Shown here: piece by piece, positions 32,975 to 39,721 of the stretch | How the letters are laid out: each line of letters starts with the position of its first letter | Position numbering within the stretch: the first letter of the stretch is position 1 | Assembly: GCA_035495315.1 (NCBI GenBank) | Contig: DATJGF010000029.1 | Span: 1 to 42,813 of the forward strand | Direction: 5' to 3' | Source of the DNA: DATJGF01 sp035495315 | GTDB lineage: Bacteria > Verrucomicrobiota > Verrucomicrobiia > Limisphaerales > UBA8199 | DNA length: 42,813 nt | The notes under the pieces: model-generated | Told to the model about the DNA's origin: nothing | Databases searched by the model: none | What the model saw: only the letters and a program-made list of their open reading frames with translations | Program-made: the position numbers and the translations under genes

Positions 32975-33424
32975 ATGAAAAAGATATTAGTCGCCGACGA
33001 GGATGCTGCCGCGCGCCGGATGCTGGCACGCGTGCTGGAGTCGAGTGGCTATACGGCTATCCAGGCAAACGGTATACAGGAGGCGATGTTGAAATTCCGC
33101 AGTACCCTCCCGGTGCTGGTGATCATGGATTTAAGAACGCCCGACCATGATGGGTGGAAGGCCTTCGACGACCTGCGGCACCTGGATCGCACGATACCTT
33201 TGATCGCTATTACTGGCTGGCCTCATCAGCACGATTCCGCGATAAAAAAAGGCATCGACGCGTTGCTCGAAAAGCCCCTGGACCTGACGGTGTTGCTTCA
33301 AACTATTCAGGACTTAACCGAAGCGACAGAACCAGCGGCAAAACCTGCAGCCAATGGCAAGATTCATCTCGAGCCTGCCAGCGACCAGTTAGGCAGGATA
33401 TCCTCGTCCAGCGCGCTGGCGTAG
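32975..33424 (+). CDS. Orphan receiver-domain response regulator
   Basis: This 149-residue protein is essentially one CheY-like receiver domain. It has acidic residues in ADEDAAARR (8-10), the phospho-acceptor aspartate in VIMDLRTPDHDGW (near 52), a conserved threonine/serine position in LIAITGWP, and the lysine in LLEKPLD (near 101). The final 35 residues (from about 115) form a low-complexity tail with no DNA-binding domain. The last 61 bases of the gene overlap the end of tsaD on the opposite strand. There is no Shine-Dalgarno sequence; the region before the start is occupied by the T run of a terminator-like hairpin. No kinase is adjacent on this strand, so its partner is unknown. Confidence 0.85.
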   Translation: MKKILVADEDAAARRMLARVLESSGYTAIQANGIQEAMLKFRSTLPVLVIMDLRTPDHDGWKAFDDLRHLDRTIPLIAITGWPHQHDSAIKKGIDALLEKPLDLTVLLQTIQDLTEATEPAAKPAANGKIHLEPASDQLGRISSSSALA

Positions 33425-34398
33425 TCACACAACGCCAACTTTCGTTCCGCTAAGATCCCAATCATTCCAGCGTTGTCGGTGCACAAGGATAGATCGGCGA
33501 GCCGGATCCTGAAGCCCTTACTCTGACCGGTTGCGTTAAGTTGTGCTCGCAGTAACCGGTTGCAACTGACTCCGCCCGAAGCAGTAATACAGCTTACCCC
33601 CAACCGCCTGGCTGCACGAAAAGTTTTGGCCACCAGCACCTCGACAATCGCGCTTTGCACGCTGGCGCACAGGTCACGGACCGCTTGTGGATTGCCAAGC
33701 AGGTGAGAATTGTCCCGCAAGAAATAGCGAACTGATGTCTTAAGTCCGCTAAAGCTGAAATCGTCGTGGGGCTCTCTGAGCATCGGACGCGGGAAATCAT
33801 AAGCATTGGCATTTCCCTCCTGCGCTAAGCGATCGATTTGCGGTCCTGCGGGATAAGGCAGGCCGATCAATTTGCCAACTTTGTCGAAACACTCGCCGGC
33901 CGCATCGTCGACCGTCGAGCCAAGCAGTCGATGCTGCAATTCTCCCTCGACATGCACCAGCATGGTATGACCTCCACTGACAATCAGTGAAACATTTGGC
34001 TCAAACGAAGCAAAATCGGCCTGCGGGGGTCGACCGCAAATCCAAGGTGAGTAAAGATGGGCCTCATGATGTTGAATCCCGAGGAATGGACGCCGTTGTG
34101 CATACGCAAAGGCTTGAGCGGCCTTAACACCGATTAGCAACGCGCCCGGAAGTCCTGGCCCTTGCGTGGCAGCCACGGCCTCGATCGCATCAGGGCGAAC
34201 CTGTGCTTCGCGCAGAGCTTCCCGGGCTATCGGCAGCAGGTTTCGCAGATGTTCGCGAGCGGCCAGTTCAGGTACCACGCCACCATACTCGGCGTGGAGC
34301 CGAATCTGCGAGGAAATCACATTGGCCAGGACACGCCCCTGCCGCACCACGGCAACGCTCGTTTCGTCACAAGAGGTTTCGAAAGCCAATACAGCCAT
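33364..34398 (-). CDS. tsaD: tRNA N6-threonylcarbamoyladenosine transferase subunit TsaD
   Basis: TsaD transfers the threonylcarbamoyl group to A37 of ANN-decoding tRNAs, working with TsaB and TsaE. Diagnostic parts are LAFETSCDETSVAVV (4-18), the family block GGVVPELAAREH (39-50), and metal-binding HHEAH (110-114). Also present are LIVSGGHTMLV and a C-terminal NAGMIG. The 344-residue length is normal. It starts seven bases after the ctp stop and is probably co-transcribed and translationally coupled. Its 3' end overlaps the orphan receiver gene by 61 bases. No tsaB or tsaE in this window. Confidence 0.96.
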   Translation of the reverse strand: MAVLAFETSCDETSVAVVRQGRVLANVISSQIRLHAEYGGVVPELAAREHLRNLLPIAREALREAQVRPDAIEAVAATQGPGLPGALLIGVKAAQAFAYAQRRPFLGIQHHEAHLYSPWICGRPPQADFASFEPNVSLIVSGGHTMLVHVEGELQHRLLGSTVDDAAGECFDKVGKLIGLPYPAGPQIDRLAQEGNANAYDFPRPMLREPHDDFSFSGLKTSVRYFLRDNSHLLGNPQAVRDLCASVQSAIVEVLVAKTFRAARRLGVSCITASGGVSCNRLLRAQLNATGQSKGFRIRLADLSLCTDNAGMIGILAERKLALCDYASALDEDILPNWSLAGSR

Positions 34399-34405
34399 TG
34401 TTGGC

Positions 34406-35740
34406 TTACTTGGCTACTGCCATTTTGTCGCCACGGGCGATGCGCTTTTCCGGGGCTGGTGCGCGCTGCGTGAAAAGAGTAATCCCTTTGAGCAGGTCAA
34501 TGGCCCGCTGCAACTGAGGATCTTGCGCATTCGTCACTCGGTCGCGGTCCTTCTCACTCAAGCTTTCCAGCCCGCCGGGCGCCCGCTGAAGTTGGATATC
34601 GCGATCTTCCAGCTCCGACATCGGGACCGGGATGTCCGGCGTGATGCCTTCTTCGTGAATCACTTTGTGGCTGGGCGTATAGTATTTGGCCGTCGTTAGC
34701 CGTAAGGCCGAACCGTCTTGCAATGGCAGGATGCTTTGCACGGAACCTTTGCCAAAGCTCTTCTCGCCGAGGACAATTGCGCGCTTCAAATCTTGCAGAC
34801 ACCCGGCCACGATTTCCGAGGCACTGGCACTTCCGAGATTAATCAAAACGACCATCGGCATGCCGTGCAACTCGTCACCACGACCATTAGCCACACGCCG
34901 TGAGTTTTGGGCCGCATTCCGTCCTTCCGTGCTGACAACCAATTGCCCGCGGGGCAGGAACTTTTCGCAAACATCGACTGCCTGATCCAGCAGGCCGCCG
35001 GGGTTCCATCGCAAATCCAGAACCAATCCTTGCATCCCCTGTTTCTTGAGCGTCGTGAGCGCTTGTTCCAGATCGTCGCTCGTCTTTTCGCCAAATTGGA
35101 CCAGGCGAATATAACCAATTTTATCTTCGCCGAGCGGGAACTCCTTCTTGCCATGCACATCTTTCACCATGTCGATGTTTATGACCGAGCGAGTCAGTGT
35201 GAAATCTTCCAACTGACTCGACGAGGGCCGAAAAACGGTAATTTTGACCTCGGTTCCGGGGTCGCCACGCAGACTCTTTACGGCGTCTTGCAGGCTCATC
35301 TTTTCAGTGCTTTTGCCGTCGATCCGAATGATCCGGTCACCCGACATGATCCCGGCCTTGAACCCGGGGCTCTCGTCCATCGGCGCTACGACGGTGACAA
35401 AATTATCTTTCATCGACACGACTATCCCCAAACCGCCGAACGCGCCTTGAGTGTCATTCTGTAGATCCTTGTATTTGTCCGGCTCCATGAACTCGCTATG
35501 CGGGTCCAACGTATTCAGCATTCCTTTGAGCGCGCCATACACGAGGTCCTGGTAAGTGAGTTTTTGGCCATCGACATAGTCCTTGCGCACCTTTTCCATC
35601 ACGAAAGAAAAGAGTTCGAGGCTCGGATACGGTGAATCCTTCTCCGCGGCTTGGGCGGTTGACAAATAGATGCGGGCCCCAATTAGAAGATTCGCGGTGA
35701 GGACCACTACCACTGCCCCATAGATCAGTCGTCTTTTCAT
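34406..35740 (-). CDS. ctp: Carboxyl-terminal processing peptidase (S41, Ctp/Prc)
   Basis: Numbered from ATG 35740 the protein has 444 residues. An N-terminal signal/anchor helix (MKRRLIYGAVVVVLTANLLIG) exports it to the periplasm. A PDZ domain (about 95-185, with the substrate-binding loop GGLGIVVS) precedes the S41 catalytic core. The Ser-Lys dyad is Ser306 in LGSASASEIVAG and Lys331 in GKGSVQSILPL, 25 residues apart as in Prc. This enzyme trims the C-termini of envelope proteins. A start at 35794 would add 18 residues of non-homologous sequence. tsaD follows after seven bases. Confidence 0.93.
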   Translation of the reverse strand: MKRRLIYGAVVVVLTANLLIGARIYLSTAQAAEKDSPYPSLELFSFVMEKVRKDYVDGQKLTYQDLVYGALKGMLNTLDPHSEFMEPDKYKDLQNDTQGAFGGLGIVVSMKDNFVTVVAPMDESPGFKAGIMSGDRIIRIDGKSTEKMSLQDAVKSLRGDPGTEVKITVFRPSSSQLEDFTLTRSVINIDMVKDVHGKKEFPLGEDKIGYIRLVQFGEKTSDDLEQALTTLKKQGMQGLVLDLRWNPGGLLDQAVDVCEKFLPRGQLVVSTEGRNAAQNSRRVANGRGDELHGMPMVVLINLGSASASEIVAGCLQDLKRAIVLGEKSFGKGSVQSILPLQDGSALRLTTAKYYTPSHKVIHEEGITPDIPVPMSELEDRDIQLQRAPGGLESLSEKDRDRVTNAQDPQLQRAIDLLKGITLFTQRAPAPEKRIARGDKMAVAK

Positions 35741-35818
35741 AATGCCGGCAAAACTGTTCAGGCTGAAAGTAAAGGGCAACAGGTGACTTTGCAAGGCGGG
35801 GGAGGCGCTTTTGCTCAG

Positions 35819-35941
35819 GTAACGCAGAGTTTTACGCTGCTGTAACGCCGACTTTTAGTCGGCAGAACTGGGTCTAATCTGAACCCCCCCTGACATGCAA
35901 AAGTAAGACTTTGCGGTGCAGCACAGTGAAACCCTGCGTAC
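35819..35941. repeat. MITE-like element with terminal inverted repeats and TTTTA-loop hairpins (copy 2)
   Basis: The left terminus GTAACGCAGAGTTTTACGCT (from 35819) and the right terminus (about 35915-35941, ending AGTGAAACCCTGCGTAC) are imperfect inverted repeats about 27 bases long. Inside are GCAGAG-TTTTA-CGCTGC (35824-35840, one mismatch), GCCGAC-TTTTA-GTCGGC (35847-35863) and an imperfect GCAAAAGT/ACTTTGC hairpin (35897-35914). It has no coding capacity and lies in the gap between ctp and the asparaginase gene. A partial copy is at 13344. Confidence 0.65.
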
Positions 35942-35950
35942 GGGGAAGGT

Positions 35951-36919
35951 TTAAATCTCCAGAACTCGGCTAAAGCTGGTGGTCGTTACGGCATACTGAA
36001 AGTTCTTGTTAGTTGTCGCTGCACCGAACCGGCCATGCTTATCCAGTGCAATAAAGCTGATGGTCAGGTTCATGCCTTTGGGGTCCTGACGCGCGATTCG
36101 CTGTATGGTCTGACGACAAGCCTCTTCCGGGTGCAGGCCTTGACGCATGAATTCCACCACCATGAACGAGCCGCAATAGCGCATCACATTCTCGCCAACA
36201 CCTGTAGCGCCGGCTGCCCCAACCTCGTTATCGACGTAGAGACCACTCCCGATAATGGGCGAATCACCTACCCGCCCCGGAAGTTTGCCCCCCAATCCGC
36301 TGGTTGAGCAGCCACCAGCGATATTTCGATCGCCTCCGAGCACGAGCAACGCAATCGTATCGTGGGTGTCTTTGTGCGTTCCACCCGGTTTGGCCGAAAG
36401 AGGAATCTTCTTTTGCCACTCCTCGTATCGCGCTCGCGAATCCACCGGCACCGACTCCAACCCGTGCGACAATGCAAACATGCGAGCTCCCTCCCCGACC
36501 AGCATCACATGGGGTGTTTTCTCCATGACGCGGCGCGCGGCCGAAATCGGATGACGAATTCCCTCCAGCGCGGCAACGCTGCCGGCCTGGTGTCCGGGGC
36601 CCGACATAATGCACGCATCCAATTGCACCACGCCGGCGGCGTTGGGATCACCACTGAGTCCCACATAATGATTCGACACATCGGATTCGGTTACCGAAAT
36701 GCCTTGCTCGACAGCATCGATAAGCGAACCGCTGGACTTGAGCGCCTTCAAAGCCGCATCGTTGGCCGGTTTGCCGAACGGCCAGGTGGAGACAACCAGA
36801 GGTGCCTCGCCCTGTTTGGGCGGCTTGCTGACCTCGGCACTGCCGCCGGTTTGAAGCGACGCGCCACCGACCAGACCGATGGCGGTTTGACCAACGAATT
36901 TGCGTCGTGTGATGTTCAT
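35951..36919 (-). CDS. N4-(beta-N-acetylglucosaminyl)-L-asparaginase-like, Tat-exported
   Basis: This is an Ntn-hydrolase precursor that self-cleaves before a threonine. The nucleophile is Thr188 in HKDTHDTIALLVL, followed by the substrate loop TSGLGGKLPGRVGDSPIIG and GLYVDNEVGAAGATG. These are hallmarks of glycosylasparaginase rather than the type-2 plant asparaginases. It cleaves the sugar-Asn linkage of glycoasparagine. From ATG 36919 the 322-residue protein starts MNITRRKFVGQTAIGLVGGA, a Tat signal (TRRKFVG), so it is exported folded. A longer start at 36952 would overlap ispD and bury the Tat motif. It follows ispD with a four-base gap, an unrelated function that may simply share its promoter. 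Confidence 0.9.
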   Translation of the reverse strand: MNITRRKFVGQTAIGLVGGASLQTGGSAEVSKPPKQGEAPLVVSTWPFGKPANDAALKALKSSGSLIDAVEQGISVTESDVSNHYVGLSGDPNAAGVVQLDACIMSGPGHQAGSVAALEGIRHPISAARRVMEKTPHVMLVGEGARMFALSHGLESVPVDSRARYEEWQKKIPLSAKPGGTHKDTHDTIALLVLGGDRNIAGGCSTSGLGGKLPGRVGDSPIIGSGLYVDNEVGAAGATGVGENVMRYCGSFMVVEFMRQGLHPEEACRQTIQRIARQDPKGMNLTISFIALDKHGRFGAATTNKNFQYAVTTTSFSRVLEI

Positions 36920-36923
36920 GGAT

Positions 36924-37607
36924 TCAAGCGTGGTTTTTAAGCAGGACTTCAATGTAAGGCAAGTCTTCGGCGCGAGTCACCTTAGGATTGGGCGCAGCAC
37001 TGAGGACAAGTCGGACAGGTTGGCCGATCAACTCACAGGCCGCCGTGTCGTCGGTGATGCTTAACCCCTTTTTCCGCACCAGTTCAAGCGCCTGGCGAAT
37101 AACCTCGACTCGGAAAGTCTGCGGGGTTTGCACCGCGTAAAGACGCGAACGATCGACGGTACGATCCACCAATTTGCCGTCGTTCGACTCCTTAATCGTG
37201 TCAGTTACCGCTTGCGCCGCCACGGCGGCCCCGGTTTGCCGCGCAGCGGCCACAGTTGCCGCAGTGAGCTCTGGGCTGGTGCAGGGTCGCGCTGCATCCT
37301 GAATTACGACGATTTCTGCGTTAGTCGGCAGTTGGCAGAGACCGTTCCATACTGAATCCTGACGTTCGGCGCCGCCGGGCACGAGAACAAATGGTTTGTT
37401 GGGTTTAATTTTGGCAGCGAGCGCGACGAACGCATCTTGCATCCCCTCTCGAATAACGAGGACAATATGTTCGATGCAAGCGGTGCGATCGAAGCGCTGC
37501 CAGGTATGAGCAACGACCGGTGTGCCGTTCAATTCGAGAAAGAGCTTGTCGACATTTGGCCCCATTCGGGTCCCCTTCCCTGCGGCAACAATGACGACAC
37601 TGACCAT
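36924..37607 (-). CDS. ispD: 2-C-methyl-D-erythritol 4-phosphate cytidylyltransferase
   Basis: IspD transfers CMP from CTP to MEP in the non-mevalonate isoprenoid pathway. The 227-residue length is typical. Motifs are VVIVAAGKGTRMG (residues 4-16) with the catalytic Arg and Lys (NVDKLFLEL), PGGAERQDSVWNGL, VIQDAARPCTSPE, and TPQTFRVEVI near 161, then TDDTAACELIG. All expected elements are intact. It is cytoplasmic. No ispF is fused or adjacent; the asparaginase gene follows four bases downstream on the same strand. Confidence 0.95.
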   Translation of the reverse strand: MVSVVIVAAGKGTRMGPNVDKLFLELNGTPVVAHTWQRFDRTACIEHIVLVIREGMQDAFVALAAKIKPNKPFVLVPGGAERQDSVWNGLCQLPTNAEIVVIQDAARPCTSPELTAATVAAARQTGAAVAAQAVTDTIKESNDGKLVDRTVDRSRLYAVQTPQTFRVEVIRQALELVRKKGLSITDDTAACELIGQPVRLVLSAAPNPKVTRAEDLPYIEVLLKNHA

Positions 37608-37737
37608 GGCTATTGCCGTTGAACGTACTGGCTCCGCGCCACTGTCTCAAGGGGAAACCTGCCGGGGAAACCTAAAGCGCTTGCCGCCTGGGCAAGGCCG
37701 GCGTTCCGGCAGGCGATCAGCTTTCGGGCCAGGTAAT

Positions 37738-39231
37738 TTAATGGATTTGTTTCTCTCCGCGGGCGCGCAGGACGAGGTCGGTTTTGAATTCGTGCAGCCT
37801 TAACTCGAGTCCGGCCGGATACTGATGCGGATTCGTGAATCGTTTGATGCCTGGGTGGAGCATTGCCAATTGCTCCCGGACGCGTGCGCGAGTCTCGTTC
37901 AGCGGCGGTATTGGATAGACGAGTTTGCCTTCGCGGAAAACCGGGACCAACAAATCCTCCGCGGCACTATGGGCCGGGATATGTTTGCGGCGAGTCAGAT
38001 CAAGCGGGTCAACAATGACAAATTCTGCTGGCACAGGTCGGCTTGTATCATAAATCGCATCGCCGATGAGTTCGGTAGCGCTGCGGAAGCGGCGGACTTG
38101 CAGGATGCCCGGATTGGTAATCTTTGCGGCTTGCTCCGAAAGTTTGATTTTATATTCCCACGCCTCGCCTGGCTTGCGTATGGCGGATAGTTTGTAAACT
38201 CCGCCAAGCGCGGGTTGGTCGTAGGCTGTCACCAGGCGTGTGCCAACCCCCCAACAGGCAATCGCAGCGCGTTGTTGTTTGAGACTGGTAATCAATCGTT
38301 CGTCCAGGTCGTTGCTGCCGATGATGACCGCATTCTTGAATCCTGCCTCATCGAGAATCTTACGCGCCTGAATACTTAGAAACGCCAGGTCACCGGAATC
38401 GAGTCGAATGCCCGCAAGGTTGTGGCCTCCCGCGCGCAGTTTGCGACCCACTTCGACGGCATGGTGGACGCCAGCCAACGAGCTGTAGGTATCAACCAGA
38501 AAAACGGCGTTATTTGGCATCGCTCGCGCATATTCCTCGAATGCCTCCACTTCGGAATCAAACGACATGACCCAACTGTGCGCGTGGGTTCCGGACACCG
38601 GAATGCCATAAAGTTTCCCGGCCAGAAGGTTCGATGTCGCCGCGCAACCTCCAATGTAAGCAGCCCGGCTTGCCGTGATGCCGCCATCGATTCCTTGGGC
38701 GCGGCGCAAGCCGAACTCGATCACCGGCTCGCCCTGTGCGGCGAGGCAGATTCGCGAGGCTTTCGTGCAAATCAGCGATTGAAAATTAAAGAAATTCAAC
38801 AAGGCCGTTTCAATGATCTGGGCTTGCAGGATTGGGCCCTGGACTCGCACTAAAGGTTCTTGCGGAAAGACCACCGTTCCCTCAGGAATAGCATCCACAC
38901 TGCAGGTGAATTGAAGGGTTTTGAGGTAGGAGAGGAATTCATGATCGAACAACGGTTTTCCGTCACCTCCCGGCAAGCTGCCAAGGTACTTGAGATCGGA
39001 ATCGGTGAATTCCAGTTCTTGAAGGTACTCAATAGCTGCGTTCAGTCCGCAGCAAATCGTAAACCCGCTTTGAAAAGGGGATTCTCGAAAGGAGAGATGG
39101 AATACTGCCTCTTTATCGATGGTACGGGATTTCCAATAGCCATACGCCATGGTTAGCTCATAGAGGTCAATGAGCATGCCGACGGAACCGGGCGGCAGGC
39201 TGAAGATATTGGCGGCGGAACTCACATCCAA
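37738..39231 (-). CDS. pncB: Nicotinate phosphoribosyltransferase
   Basis: PncB makes nicotinate mononucleotide from nicotinate and PRPP in NAD salvage. The family start LIDLYELTMAYGYW (about 20-33) and FHLSFRESPFQSGFTICCGL are present, along with EFGLRRAQGIDGG, GTHAHSWVMSFDSE with the catalytic histidine, and AGIRLDSGDLAFLS. Length 497 fits the long bacterial PncB2-type group. The frame opens with TTG at 39231; an in-frame GTG at 39225 and ATG at 39180 (MLIDLYELT) are alternatives, and no good Shine-Dalgarno decides between them. It is monocistronic. Confidence 0.92.
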   Translation of the reverse strand: MDVSSAANIFSLPPGSVGMLIDLYELTMAYGYWKSRTIDKEAVFHLSFRESPFQSGFTICCGLNAAIEYLQELEFTDSDLKYLGSLPGGDGKPLFDHEFLSYLKTLQFTCSVDAIPEGTVVFPQEPLVRVQGPILQAQIIETALLNFFNFQSLICTKASRICLAAQGEPVIEFGLRRAQGIDGGITASRAAYIGGCAATSNLLAGKLYGIPVSGTHAHSWVMSFDSEVEAFEEYARAMPNNAVFLVDTYSSLAGVHHAVEVGRKLRAGGHNLAGIRLDSGDLAFLSIQARKILDEAGFKNAVIIGSNDLDERLITSLKQQRAAIACWGVGTRLVTAYDQPALGGVYKLSAIRKPGEAWEYKIKLSEQAAKITNPGILQVRRFRSATELIGDAIYDTSRPVPAEFVIVDPLDLTRRKHIPAHSAAEDLLVPVFREGKLVYPIPPLNETRARVREQLAMLHPGIKRFTNPHQYPAGLELRLHEFKTDLVLRARGEKQIH

Positions 39232-39381
39232 GAAGGTGTTCTGAGGCTCTGAGCGCAGTCAAGAACAGCCGGGGCCCTTGGAAGCCCTAGGACAGCGAAA
39301 ACGACGCGAAGGTGTGTGATCCATATGTGGTTCTGGCTCTATGGGTTGGTCTTGGAACTATTATTATTTCTTGAAAAATAC

Positions 39382-39415
39382 TATTTAATAGTTTACTGTC
39401 CTTATAGTCCATAAG
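39382..39415 (+). promoter_or_regulatory. AT-rich palindromic patch upstream of the small membrane protein gene
   Basis: The stretch around 39356-39420 is much more AT-rich than the rest of the window. It contains the palindrome CTATTTAATAG (39382-39392) and the inverted pair CTTAT/ATAAG (39402-39406 with 39412-39416). It lies in the 220-base gap between pncB and the 62-residue ORF, so it could carry promoter(s) or an operator. No well-matched -35/-10 pair could be settled by eye. Confidence 0.3.
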
Positions 39416-39451
39416 TATGAAACAAGCAGCCCGCAACAGGGGCCATGTGCT

Positions 39452-39640
39452 ATGACGATTCACGTTAGTGCGCTAAAGAGCCATTGGCCGGCGCCATTGC
39501 ACCGCGCGCGTCAGGACTCGGGCTTATGGGAGTCGCTGGCCATTGAACGACGGCGCGAAAATGCAATCTGGCTGGTTCTGGGATGTGCGTGTCTGGCGTT
39601 GGTAGCGACATCCTTTGTCTGGATGCTGTTGCACAGCTGA
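39452..39640 (+). CDS. Small single-pass membrane protein (putative)
   Basis: The 62-residue frame starts MTIHVSALKSHW. A basic/acidic stretch (WESLAIERRRENA) precedes one hydrophobic helix (about 39-60, IWLVLGCACLALVATSFVWML). The topology would place the charged N-terminus in the cytoplasm. An AGGGG run lies 10-14 bases before the ATG. An AT-rich region upstream could be a promoter, and the pnp terminator lies on the other side. There is no family I recognise. The short length makes the call tentative; the helix and context support it. Confidence 0.45.
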   Translation: MTIHVSALKSHWPAPLHRARQDSGLWESLAIERRRENAIWLVLGCACLALVATSFVWMLLHS

Positions 39641-39674
39641 TTCAGACCCAGTCAAGTATTTGGCACGACCTGAC

Positions 39675-39702
39675 AAAAAAGGCGAGCCGTTGCCGGCTCG
39701 CC
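39675..39702 (-). terminator. Intrinsic terminator of the rpsO-pnp operon
   Basis: GGCGAGCC (39681-39688) pairs perfectly with GGCTCGCC (39695-39702), loop six bases. On the minus strand the stem is followed by six T (the A run 39675-39680). It lies 20 bases after the pnp stop. This is a strong, classical terminator. Confidence 0.88.
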
Positions 39703-39721
39703 TTTAGTGAAGAATTTTTGG

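Noticed and set aside
39418..39468. 16-codon leader frame overlapping the start of the 62-residue ORF
   Set aside because: Could be a regulatory leader peptide, but no ribosome-binding site, runs of regulatory codons or attenuator hairpin are visible.
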